DNA of 64,000 bases from Xanthomonas hortorum pv. pelargonii (lineage in GTDB: Bacteria; Pseudomonadota; Gammaproteobacteria; Xanthomonadales; Xanthomonadaceae): contig NZ_CP098604.1 in NCBI RefSeq assembly GCF_024499015.1, forward strand, positions 4,340,001 to 4,404,000. Direction: 5' to 3'. Positions 9,226 through 21,060 of the stretch are shown here, piece after piece. The notes beneath the pieces are model-generated. The model was not told where the DNA came from and ran no database searches. It worked only from the letters and a program-made list of their open reading frames with translations. Numbering within the stretch: position 1 is the stretch's first letter; each line of letters opens with the position of its first letter. The position numbers were made by a program, and so were the translations under genes.

Positions 9226-11583
9226 ATGGACCGTAGAACTTTTCTGCGTCAGGGCATGGTGGCCACCGCAGTCGTTGGCGCCGGTGCCGCGATGACCACG
9301 CCGGCTGCCAGCGCAGCGGCGACGGCATTGCCGCCGCCCGCGCGCCCGCGCCTGGAAGCGCTCCCTTCTGCCGCGCATGTCGGCAGCAAACTCTGCAGTT
9401 TTCGGCATCTGCAGCAGGACTGGACCGTCTACGAGCATCTCGACGACCCGCAGGGCCAGCTGACGTTGTGGACCGAGGCCGGCATGCTGCGCCTGGACAA
9501 ACGCACCGAGCCGGCCTATCCGGCCGAGGGCAAGCCGTACTTCGGCATGTCGCTGGCGGAGGTGGCGATGGCCGAAGCGGATCTGCTCGCCGATCGCCTG
9601 CTGCGCGATGGCGACCCGGACGAGGCGCAGGTGCGCGATGTCGCGCCGCCACCGGCCTCGCTGCTCGACCCCAAGGACAATGGTGGGCGCTGGCCGTGGA
9701 CCACCTTCGTCGGCACGCGCGAAAGCCTGGACACCATGCCGATCCTGCCCAATGGCCGCAGCCGCACCTCGCGGCCGGAGCAGGCGTTTGCCGAGTTGGG
9801 CGAAGAAGCCCTGATCAAGCGCCGCGAAGAAGGCATGCTGGGCGGCTGGATGCCGGCAGTGCGCAAGGTCATGCGCCGTGAGGGCGAGGCCGATGCCTGG
9901 TACGACGTACTGGTCTTTGCCGACGTGCGTGCCAGCGATCGCTTCGTGGTGCAGACCTGGCATCGCACGATGCATGTGCGCGGCGGCGAGATCGTTGGCG
10001 TGCATTACACGCATAGCTATCCCGCGTTCGCACCGTCGCGCAAGCCCGCCACTGCCGAACAGTTCTATGCGGCGTTGATCGATTTCGCCGCGTACTGGCA
10101 GCAGGCCCTGGATGGTACGGTGCAGGCGCAGCTGCCCGATGCCAGCTGGAACGACATGGCGCAGTTCGCGTTCGCGCGCGAGCTGGTGGTGCGGCCCGGT
10201 GGCGATTACCCCAAGTACGGTGCGGTGGAGCGCGACTACTACGGCAACGAGTACGACGGCTTCCAGGACACCTTCACCAGTTCGTTCTACGCCAATCTGG
10301 AATGGGGCCGCTTCGCGCAGGCTGCCGCGGTGCTGGACAATTATTTCGACGACTTCGTGCAGGACGATGGCCTGCCGAACATGCGCGGACCGGAGGTCGG
10401 GCAGTTCGGGCTGACCCTGTCGCTGTTGGCGCGCTATCTGCGTTACACCGGCGATGCGACGCGGCTACGGCGCCTGCTGCCCAAGATCGCGGCCACTGCG
10501 CAGGTGCTATGCGACTTGCACGACCAGGCCTTGGCGTTGCCGCGCAGCGCGCATGGTTATGGCCTGCTGCACGGCTGGAACGAATCCGACGCCTGTCTGT
10601 TTCCCGATCCATCGCTGTGGTGGAAACCGTACTACGCCAATAGCGCACTGACGATTCGCGGTTGGGAAGACATCGCGCAGGTCTGGAGCACGCTCGGTGG
10701 CGATGCCGGTTTGGCCAACCAATGGCAGCGCCGCGCCAAACAATTGCGCACGCGGTTGGAAGCCAGCCTAAGTGCCAATGTGCGCCGCGATGTATCGCCG
10801 CCGTATGTCGGTCCGTTACCGGGCGTCAAACTCACCTTTCGCCAATCGCTGCTGCAGGAAAAGCCCAGCGAACAACAATGGCCGCACCGCGCCTACGCTG
10901 AGCTGCTGCAGGCCGATGTGTTGCCGGACGCGTTGGCTCACCTGGTGATCGATTGCCTGCGCGGCCATGGTGGCACCAGCATTGGCGTGGTGGCCAATAT
11001 CGCGCCGCCGGAGCCGGGTAGCCGCGATCTGCTTGGATTCATTTCTTACGGTTATGCGCAACAGCTGCTGCGGTTGGATCGCATCGAAGAGTATCTGTTG
11101 TTCGTCTATGCGCACCGCTACCAGGTGCATACGCGTGGCAGCTGGACAGCGGGAGAAGTCAGCGGCATCACCGGTGGCATGCCGTTGTTCTGCATTCCCG
11201 CGCAGATGACCATTCCGCTGCTGCTGCGCTGGATGCTGGTCAGCGACGATAGCGCCGGCGAGCAGTTGTTTTTGGCGCGTGCGCTGCCGCGTGCGTGGTT
11301 GGGCAGCGGTGCAACGGTCGGCATCACCGCAGCGCCGACGCGCTGGGGCAAGGTCACGCTGACGCTGCGTACGGATGTCGATGCGCGCCGTATCGATGCA
11401 CAGGTGCAACTGCCGGAGCAGCCACCCAAGCGCACCTGGCTGACATTGCGTGCGCCACAAGGCCGGCGGCTGGAGCGCGTGCTTGTGGACGGCAAGCCTG
11501 CACGCCTGCAAGGGCCACATGCGGATCGCGTGGCGTTGTCTGGCAGCGCTACCGTGGTGGCAGTGCAGGCGTGGTACGTGTGA
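9226..11583 (+). CDS. Tat-exported (alpha/alpha)6-barrel-type glycoside hydrolase of unassigned family
   Basis: ATG 9226 begins MDRRTFLRQGM, a twin-arginine signal followed by an Ala-rich hydrophobic stretch; the upstream in-frame extension lacks this logic. The 785-residue protein has a Trp/Tyr-rich N-terminal region and a helical middle (about 330-640) with features of six-hairpin glycosidases (EYDGFQDTF, GWNESDA, WWKPYYAN, AHRYQVHTRGSWTAGE), then a beta-sandwich-like C-terminus. Acidic residues in YDGFQD and GWNESD are plausible catalytic candidates, but I cannot assign a GH family. Its position between peptidases and beta-L-arabinose hydrolases suggests action on plant glycoprotein glycans in the periplasm. 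Confidence 0.6.
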   Translation: MDRRTFLRQGMVATAVVGAGAAMTTPAASAAATALPPPARPRLEALPSAAHVGSKLCSFRHLQQDWTVYEHLDDPQGQLTLWTEAGMLRLDKRTEPAYPAEGKPYFGMSLAEVAMAEADLLADRLLRDGDPDEAQVRDVAPPPASLLDPKDNGGRWPWTTFVGTRESLDTMPILPNGRSRTSRPEQAFAELGEEALIKRREEGMLGGWMPAVRKVMRREGEADAWYDVLVFADVRASDRFVVQTWHRTMHVRGGEIVGVHYTHSYPAFAPSRKPATAEQFYAALIDFAAYWQQALDGTVQAQLPDASWNDMAQFAFARELVVRPGGDYPKYGAVERDYYGNEYDGFQDTFTSSFYANLEWGRFAQAAAVLDNYFDDFVQDDGLPNMRGPEVGQFGLTLSLLARYLRYTGDATRLRRLLPKIAATAQVLCDLHDQALALPRSAHGYGLLHGWNESDACLFPDPSLWWKPYYANSALTIRGWEDIAQVWSTLGGDAGLANQWQRRAKQLRTRLEASLSANVRRDVSPPYVGPLPGVKLTFRQSLLQEKPSEQQWPHRAYAELLQADVLPDALAHLVIDCLRGHGGTSIGVVANIAPPEPGSRDLLGFISYGYAQQLLRLDRIEEYLLFVYAHRYQVHTRGSWTAGEVSGITGGMPLFCIPAQMTIPLLLRWMLVSDDSAGEQLFLARALPRAWLGSGATVGITAAPTRWGKVTLTLRTDVDARRIDAQVQLPEQPPKRTWLTLRAPQGRRLERVLVDGKPARLQGPHADRVALSGSATVVAVQAWYV

Positions 11584-12023
11584 CGCACCGTGCCGCAGTG
11601 CCGGAATCGGCACGCGGCGCGCGCTGAGTACAGCGTGGCGTCAGTGGCGTCGATCGCAGGATCTTGTGCGCTCGGTAGCCTGGTTACTTTCCATGTCAGC
11701 TGCGCTGATCGCGCCACGGTGTTGGCCGTCATGTCGACACGTCGGCACAAGCATGTGAATTTCCGCATGGCTGCCGGATAAATTCGTCAAGACGGCGCCG
11801 AGGCGTTGCCGCAAGATTTTTTGACGTGATCTGTCATCGATTGGTCACGTGCTCTCGGAGGGGGAGAGCAGAGTCGTCGTCTTGCTTGGACAGTTGCTGC
11901 TTCGTGCGGCAACTCACTGGTGTCGTGTTTGTCGCGATCGATCTCTCATCTTGCGCTGTCGCAGTGAGGCTTGGCCGTGCGCGCAGGTTGGCCGTTGTCC
12001 CCACGAAAACACAAGGAATTCCG
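11584..12023 (+). other. Intergenic region upstream of TonB receptor operon
   Basis: This 440-bp gap holds a short stem (gtgccg-gaat-cggcac, 11598-11613) just after the hydrolase stop. Further down is a T-rich segment followed by ttgacg (about 11815-11826), a possible -35 for the receptor operon. An in-frame extension of the receptor to 11826 is open but lacks signal-peptide character and is not taken as coding. Confidence 0.4.
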
Positions 12024-14837
12024 ATGTCGCCCAGCCACTCCGTCTTTCTGTCGCAACCCCTTGTTTCCACGCGTCATCCGTTGGTCAAGGCGATCGTCCT
12101 GGTCTTGTCGATCGTGGCAGTGCCGGCAGGCGCACAGCAGCGCCCACCCGACGACGACGCCACCCAGACCCTGGATCAGATCAACGTCACCGGTACCCAT
12201 CTGCGCCGCGTCGATGCAGAGACGGCCAGCCCGGTCATCTTGGTCGACCGGCAGCGCATCGAAGACAGCGGCAAGAGCACGCTCGGCCAGTTGCTGCAGC
12301 AATTGCCGGCGATGGCCGGTTTCATGCCGGGCCCGGCGCTCAACTCCGGCTTCAGCCATGGCCGCGCGCTGGTGTCGCTGCGCAATCTGGGGCCCGAACG
12401 CACCCTGGTGCTTGTCAACGGTCATCGCATGGCCGGTCCTGCGAGCAGCGTGGCCTCGGCGCCGGGCGTGGACGTCAATGCGATTCCCGCATCGATGGTC
12501 GAGCGGGTGGAAGTGCTCACCGATGGAGCCTCGTCGGTGTATGGCTCGGATGCGATCGGTGGCGTGGTCAACATCATTCTCAAGGACAAGTACGACGGCT
12601 TTGCCGCCACGGTAGATTACGCGCAGAGCACGCATGGCGATGCCAACAGCCGCACGCTCGGGGTGGAATGGGGCAAGACCTGGGAGCGCGGCGGGTTGAT
12701 CTTCGGGCTCAGTCGCAATTCGATGAACCCGGTGTTCAACCGCGACCGCAGCTATGCTGCCAAGGCGGTGGAGTATCTCGACGGCCAGGTCAGCGAAATC
12801 CGTGGCGGCAACACGCGCGCGTTCTTGAACGACGGGCGCGTGCTCACACCCGCAGAGGGCGTTGCACCTGGCGCCGTAGGTGAAGATGCGTTTCGCCCCT
12901 ATCAACGCGCGACAGACAGCTACAACGTCTACGATGCGCAGTATTTGATCACGCCGATCGAGCGTACCAACGCCTCGTTGCACGGCAGTTTCGAGTTCAC
13001 CCCGACCGTGCAGGGCTACATGGACGTGTTCTGGACCCGCAGCAAGACCACTTCGCGGCTGGATGCGTTCGGCATGGAGATGCAGGGTGCGGCCGACAAC
13101 TACTACAACCCGTTCGGCGATCAATTGGACCGCTATCTATTGCGCTCCACACAAGCCAATACGCGCGTCTACACCGCGACGATGTTCCAGACCAACATCG
13201 TGGCCGGGCTGCGCGGCCGTGTGGAAGGCAGCAGCTGGCAGTGGGATGCCGCAGCCGGCTATGCGCGCTACAAGGACACCCTGGTGCGCACCGGGTTTTC
13301 GATCACCTCTGCGTTGAACAACGCGGTGGGGGCCTCGTTTCTTGACAGCGATGGGGTGGTCAAGTGCGGTGCGCCGGGTGCGGTGATTGCCGGCTGCACG
13401 CCGATCAACATCTTCAACCCCAACGACCCTGCCACCATCGCCGCATTGCGCGGCACCCAGCGGCCGGTGGATCTGATCGACGAGAGCCAGATGCGCTTTG
13501 TCGACATCAGCGCCAACGGCGATCTGTTCAAACTGCCGGCCGGGACGGTGCAGGCCGCCGTCGGCCTGGTCTATCGCACCAACAAGTTTGCGCAAGGCAC
13601 CAGCAGCGAGGTGGCGGCTGCCGATGCCGACGGCAATTGCGACTACAACGATGGCTGCATCCTCAAGCAGGGGCGCGACGAATCGGTGCGCGAGACGTAT
13701 GCAGAACTGCTGGTGCCGCTATTGAAGGAGGTACCGTTTGCCAACAGTCTCAATCTCAATCTCGGTTCGCGCTATTCCAAGTACGACGCCTGGGGCGCCA
13801 CCACCAACAGCAAGGTCGCCATCGAATGGCGGCCGGTCGCCAACCTGCTGGTGCGCGCGACCGGCTCGCAGGTCTTTCGCGCGCCGGCGCTGGGGGATCT
13901 GTATGGCTCTCCCTACACGGCTGTGGTGGATAACACCGGCGATTTCCAGGACCCTTGCGAAGGCTTCACCGGTGCGCCCAATCCGGCCTGCGCGAACGTG
14001 CCCAACGATGGCAGCTTCCGCAATACCGCGCAGTTCGATGTGGTGACGTCCGGTGCGAACAACGTCGGTTTTCAGCTCAAGCCCGAGCGCGGTCGCTCCT
14101 ACAACGTCGGCCTCGTCTACGACCCGGATCGGATGCCTGGCTTGTCGCTCAACCTGGACAGCTGGCGCGTGGTGCTGGACGACATGCTGTCCGGTGTGGG
14201 CCTGCAGCAGGTGGTCAACGATTGCTTCGAGGGACGCGACGCCGGGTTCTGCCCCTTGATTCAGCGCGATGCGGCGGGTCAGCTGACCCGCGTGTCGGTG
14301 CCGTTTTCCTACAATAGCGGCAAGGTGGATATCCGCGGCTACGACGCCGGCATCCACTACACGCTGGCCGAGACCGCATGGGGCGATTTCTCCGCCGGTC
14401 TGGACGCGACCTTCTTCTCCAGCTTTCGTTTCGCCGGCGAAACGCATAACTATGTTGGCGAAAATTCCAGTTGGGGCAACATGCCGCGCTGGCGTGCGGT
14501 GGCCAATCTGGCCTGGGACAACGGGCCGTGGCATGCAAGCTGGACCACCCGCTATCTGGGCCGTACCGTCAACGGAAGCGTGTACGACGATTTTTGTGCC
14601 GACACCGAAGCCGATGGTAGCTGCCGTTACTTTCCTATCGGGTCGGTGGTCTATCACAACACCTCGCTGAGCCGGAAAATCGCGTCGCTGCATAGCACGC
14701 TCGCGCTGGGCGTGGATAACCTCGCTAATCGCGCGCCGCCGCGGTTCTACAGCTACTCCAATGCGGCCAACACCGATGCCACCACCTACGACACCTTGGG
14801 CCGTTACTTCTGGAGCAGAGTGCGGGTGGAGTTTTGA
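12024..14837 (+). CDS. TonB-dependent outer-membrane receptor (937 aa)
   Basis: ATG 12024 follows aagga at 12013-12017 and begins a signal peptide (hydrophobic core AIVLVLSIVAVPAGA). The mature N-terminus leads into a plug domain (LDQINVTGTHLRR, LVNGHRM, VEVLTDGASSVYGSDAIGGVVNI), a classic TonB-receptor signature, followed by a 22-strand barrel ending in the aromatic tail RVRVEF. Cysteine-containing insertions (CDYNDGC, CEGFTGAPNPAC) are shared in position with the receptor at 23985-26882. Only 54 bp separate it from the GH121-like gene, so it probably imports the released arabino-oligosaccharides or glycopeptides in an energy-dependent way. Confidence 0.95.
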   Translation: MSPSHSVFLSQPLVSTRHPLVKAIVLVLSIVAVPAGAQQRPPDDDATQTLDQINVTGTHLRRVDAETASPVILVDRQRIEDSGKSTLGQLLQQLPAMAGFMPGPALNSGFSHGRALVSLRNLGPERTLVLVNGHRMAGPASSVASAPGVDVNAIPASMVERVEVLTDGASSVYGSDAIGGVVNIILKDKYDGFAATVDYAQSTHGDANSRTLGVEWGKTWERGGLIFGLSRNSMNPVFNRDRSYAAKAVEYLDGQVSEIRGGNTRAFLNDGRVLTPAEGVAPGAVGEDAFRPYQRATDSYNVYDAQYLITPIERTNASLHGSFEFTPTVQGYMDVFWTRSKTTSRLDAFGMEMQGAADNYYNPFGDQLDRYLLRSTQANTRVYTATMFQTNIVAGLRGRVEGSSWQWDAAAGYARYKDTLVRTGFSITSALNNAVGASFLDSDGVVKCGAPGAVIAGCTPINIFNPNDPATIAALRGTQRPVDLIDESQMRFVDISANGDLFKLPAGTVQAAVGLVYRTNKFAQGTSSEVAAADADGNCDYNDGCILKQGRDESVRETYAELLVPLLKEVPFANSLNLNLGSRYSKYDAWGATTNSKVAIEWRPVANLLVRATGSQVFRAPALGDLYGSPYTAVVDNTGDFQDPCEGFTGAPNPACANVPNDGSFRNTAQFDVVTSGANNVGFQLKPERGRSYNVGLVYDPDRMPGLSLNLDSWRVVLDDMLSGVGLQQVVNDCFEGRDAGFCPLIQRDAAGQLTRVSVPFSYNSGKVDIRGYDAGIHYTLAETAWGDFSAGLDATFFSSFRFAGETHNYVGENSSWGNMPRWRAVANLAWDNGPWHASWTTRYLGRTVNGSVYDDFCADTEADGSCRYFPIGSVVYHNTSLSRKIASLHSTLALGVDNLANRAPPRFYSYSNAANTDATTYDTLGRYFWSRVRVEF

Positions 14838-14891
14838 AGTGCCGTTGCAGGTGCTGACCGTGTGGGCTGGCACTTTTCAAGGAGCCTGCGC

Positions 14892-17800
14892 ATGCGCAGA
14901 TCTCGCGTGATGTCGTTCCTGGATCGGCACCGGCGCTGGCCGCGCCTGGTGCAGCGTTCCGGTGCGGCCGCGCTGCTCTGGGGGTGTGCGGTCTTGAGCG
15001 TGCCGTCGGCAACCGCCAATGAAACGCAGGACACGCCGATTGCGGCGACCAACGCCGCCATTGGCGAGCCACGTTTTCGCGGGCTCGCGCATCCGGTGCC
15101 GGACAGCGGTGTGGCCTTCGCGCCTGGCGGACAACTGGCGAGGATCTATGCCGCCGATATCGCACACGGGGCCGGGCAGGCGCCGGGCAAGGATTTCTGG
15201 ATCGACCGCATGCTGGCGCGCGACGGGGAGGGCGGTGGGGCAGGCGACAGCAACCAGTGGTTGTTGACACGTGGCCGCGCCGCCTATCTGGCCGATCACC
15301 AACCTGCGCAACCCGGCTTCGTTGGCCAGGTGGCGTACTGGCATGCCACCGATTACGACGCGCTGCTGCGGATCCAGTCCATGCAGGGCCCGCAGCCGGT
15401 GCAGTGGAAGGAGGACGCCACGCAGCGACGGCAAACGCCCAGTTATTTCAGCAGCGTGTACGACGATGTCAACGCAGGCGTGCGCATGCGGTTGGTGAAG
15501 TACATCACCGAACAGAATGTCGCGGTGGCCAGTCTCACCTTTTCCAGCCTGGATGGCGCAGCGCATGCGCTATCGGTACAGGCGCTCTCGCCGATGGCGC
15601 AGCATGCAGACGGCAATGAATTGACCGGCGCCTTCGCTGCCTACAACGCGATCACCACGGTGTTTCCACGCTTGTCCGGCGATGGTTTTCGGGTGGATGG
15701 CAAGCATCTGGTGCGCGAGGTGGCCTTGCCCGCCACCGGCGAGACTGCTGCAGTGAAAGTGCAGCTGGGCCTGCTCACGCACGAATTGCCGGAAGCGCGC
15801 GACGAGTACCTGCGCATCGCCGCACAGTCGCCGCAGCAGGCCTACCAGGCACATGTCGCCAGCTACAATCGCTGGTGGGTGGACAACCTGCCGTATCTGG
15901 ACACGCCCGACGAGAACATCACCAAGAGCCTGTTCTATCGCTGGTGGGTGCTGCGCTTCAATTTTCTCGATGCCAACGTGCCAGGCAACGACTACCAGTT
16001 TCCGGTCGCCATCGAAGGCGTGCTTGGTTACAACAACGCGATCGTGCTGACCACCGGCATGTTTCTGGACGACCTGAAGTATCTGCGCGACCCGCTGTAC
16101 GCCTACGGCAGTTGGCTCAGTGCAGGCGAGACCGCCGGCGGTGGCAAGTACACCGATAATCCCGGCTCGCCGGAACACTGGTCCAACTCCTATGCGCAAT
16201 ACATCACCGCCGCCGCATGGCGGTCGATGCAGTTGCATGGCGGGCCGGCCGCACTCGCGCAAAAACTGGCGCGTTATGGCAGCGGCGATGTGGATGGTGT
16301 CCTGGCCGCTTATGATCTCAATCACAACGGATTGATCGAGTACGACTGGGCCGCGATGACCGGCAACGACGCCGATGCGGTGTCGTTCGATTGGGCCAAG
16401 CAGCACGGGCAGATCCGCATGGATCGCACCGAAAGCGCCTATGTGTATGCCAACGCGCAGGCCGCCGCGCAGGCTGCGTTGCTGGCCGGCGACACCGCGA
16501 CAGCGGTGCGCATGCAGGCCACCGCGCGCCGCATCCGCAAGGCGGTTGTCGAGGTGTTGTGGCAGGACCATAGCGACTCCGCCGACTCGGTGGGTTTGCA
16601 CGGCGATCTGCTCAAGCATCGCCAGGCCAGCGGGCCGCGCTTACCGGTGGACTGGAAGGAGACCAACAACTATTACCCCTTCAGCGTGGGCTTGATGCCC
16701 AAGCAGGGCGAGCCCGACTATGACCCCAAATATGTGCGGGCACTGCGCCTGTTTGCCGATGCGGCGCAGTACCCGCTGTTTCCGTTCTATACCGCCAACC
16801 AGGTCGATCTGCAGGCGCGCAGCAGCGGCGCCGATGCCGGCAGCAACAACTTTTCCACCATCAACGCCACTGTCGCGTTCCGTCTGTTGGGCGAGGCGCT
16901 GCGCGATTACCCCAGCCCGTTTCTGAGCGCGCAGAGTTACCGCACATTGCTGTACTGGAACGCGTGGGCGCCCTACATCGACGGCGACAACCGCTACCCA
17001 GACCAAAACGAATTCTGGGCCAAGGGCAGTGCAGGCAACGGCGGCAAGATCGGCTACCGCTCATGGATCCACCACACCCAGTTGGGTGCGACCAACTTCA
17101 GCATGATCGAGGATGCGATGGGCTTGCGCCCGCGCAGCGATGAAAAGATCGAGCTGTATCCGATCGATATCGGCTGGGCATATTTTGCCGCCGAACATCT
17201 GCGCTATCGCGATCGCAACCTGAGCATCGTCTGGGATCGCACCGGCACCCATTACGGTGGCAAGGTGGGCAAGGGATATAGCGTGTATCTGGATGGACGG
17301 CTGGCGTTTCGCGTCGACCGGCTGGCGCATGTGATCTACGACCCGGCGAGCGGCAAGGTGAGTGCAGCGCCGGATGCGGTCAATCGCAATGGCGTGGCGC
17401 AAGTGCTCGACGCACATCCCCTGCAACTGGCTGCGATGTCGCAGGTGCGCTTTGCGAGCACCTCGCGCACCGCCCAGATCCTGGCCAAGGCCGGTGTGGA
17501 TGTGTCACTGCCCACCACTGCCAGCCGCAATCTGGCCGAAGGCGCCGCTGTCACCAGCAGCTTCGCCACGCCCGGATTTGCGGCAGCTGCTGCGGTGGAC
17601 GGCAGCACCGCCAGCACGCCGTTCTGGGGCACGGCCGGCTCGCCGTTGGCTAGCGACTGGATTGCGCTGGACTTGGGCCAAGCACGGCAACTGGATCAGC
17701 TGGTGCTGTATTTCTATCGCAGCTCTTCGCCCGCTGGTGAGCAACACGGTTTTGCGTCTGGCACCCTTCCTGGTTACGCCGCGCCGTGGATCTATGTCGT

Positions 17801-19249
17801 GCAGTACCAGGACGGCGCCGGCAACTGGAAGCGCGTTCCCGGACAGGTGCGCGATACAGCGATTGCGCAGGGCAATCGCAACCGCGTGCGCTTTCCGCCG
17901 ATCCGTGCGCGTGCGCTGCGTGTAGTGGTGACCCACGCCGGCAGTGCGCGCACTGGCATCAAGGAAATTCAGGTCTTCGACAGCGGCATGCCGGCGCCTG
18001 CAGTCGCCGGCAATGCGCCGCCGCAGGTGCAGGCGTGGCAGCTGGACGATCCCGGATCCGATGGCAGCGTGGTGGTGGATGGCCGCGTGGGCGACGACGG
18101 CTTGCCCAACGGTGCGCTGCAGGTGCACTGGCAGACACAGCACGCGCCCGACGGCGGTGAAGCGCTGTTTGCGGATGCTGCCGCGATGCGCACAGCGGTA
18201 CGCTTCACCCGCGCAGGGCGCTATAGGCTGCGGCTGCTGGCCAACGATGGCGCGCTCGCCGGTCATGCCGATGTGCAGGTGGATGCGCCCGAAGCGCCGG
18301 CACTGCAGCAGGTGCCGTTACAGGGCATGGCCACCGACAGCGCCGAGGTTACCAGTGCGCATCACCGCGTGGCGGCGCTCAACGACGGCTTCATTCCCGC
18401 TGCGGGCAGTGTGCCGGGCAACGCGCGTCGCTGGGGCAGCTATGGCCGCGCGCAACCTGCATTGGTCTGGTTGCAGTACCAGTGGCCACGGCCGGTGCGT
18501 GTCTCGTCCAGCACGCTGTCGGTGTGGGACGACCAGCCCGACGGCGGCGTGGCGCCGCCCTCCAGCTGGAAGCTGCAGTTCCTGCGCGACGGGCGCTGGC
18601 AGGACATCGTGGCCAAGGGCGGCTACCCGATTGTCGGCGGCGGCGCAGCGAGCACGGCGACTTTTGCGCCCATCGTGACAACCGGGCTGCGTGCAGTGCT
18701 GACCACGCAAGCCACTGCGACCGGGCATGCGGCAGTCGGCGTGGACGAATGGCAGGTGTTTTCCGAACTGCCCAGCCAGCTCGAGACGATCGACCTGCGC
18801 ACCGCGCCCGGGCAGCCGCCCTCGCTGCCACAGGAAATCACCGCGTTCTTCGCCGACGGCAGCGTGTTGCCGGTTGCGGTGCAGTGGGCACAATTGCCTG
18901 CGGATCGTCTCAGCGGGGAGGGCGCAGTGGAGCTACAAGGTTTGGTGGAAGGCGCGATTCCGATCAAGGCCAGCGTCTGGTTGCGCGCCACGCCGCCAGG
19001 GCAGATCACCAGCGTGCAGGCGTTGCCAGTGGTGAGCGCGATGGCTGGGCATGCGCCGACGCTGCCGGGGTTTGTCAGCGTGCAGTACAACGACGGTTCG
19101 CGCGAACGGCTACCGGTGCAGTGGCCGGCGCTGGCACCTGCGCGCTACGCGCACCCCGGCGAGATCGCATTGACCGGTACGGCCCAGGGGCGAGCGCCCA
19201 CCGGGCAGGTGTCGGTCCCGCTGACGGTGCAGATCAAGACCGCCACTCC

Positions 19250-19253
<4 letters not shown>
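14892..19253 (+). CDS. hypBA2: GH121-like beta-L-arabinobiosidase (HypBA2-type), multidomain, secreted
   Basis: ATG 14892 has ggag seven bases upstream; the frame is open from 14862 but that start lacks an RBS. The 1453-residue protein has a signal peptide. Its large catalytic region, to about residue 860, matches the GH121 (alpha/alpha)6 type known from Bifidobacterium HypBA2 and a Xanthomonas counterpart (motifs such as YNRWWVDNLPYL, AIEGVLGYNNAIVLTTG, NLGATNFSMIED-like). Then come a discoidin/F5-8-type module (880-1027), an Ig-like stretch, a second discoidin-like module (about 1157-1285) and two bacterial Ig-like domains. GH121 enzymes release beta-1,2-arabinobiose from hydroxyproline-linked arabinans. 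The stop overlaps the GH43 start (ATGA). Family assignment is from recognition, not a search. Confidence 0.72.
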
Positions 19254-20869
<1,616 letters not shown>

Positions 20870-21060
20870 CGCGGCTGAAAAAGCGCTGGCGCCCACGCTG
20901 CGGCTGGGTGCTGGCGACGCTACGCAATCGTCGGCGTGCAGGCAGCTCAATCAGGGTGTGCCCGACTCGGGCAATCACCGCATTGCATCAACCACGCTTT
21001 CCTATCTCGACTTGCATGACAAATGTTGATCGTGACCACGCTCCATTCCCGGACAAACGC

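Noticed and set aside
11826..12023. N-terminal extension of the first TonB receptor
   Set aside because: It is open but rich in Cys/Arg, without signal-peptide features; the ATG at 12024 has a proper RBS.
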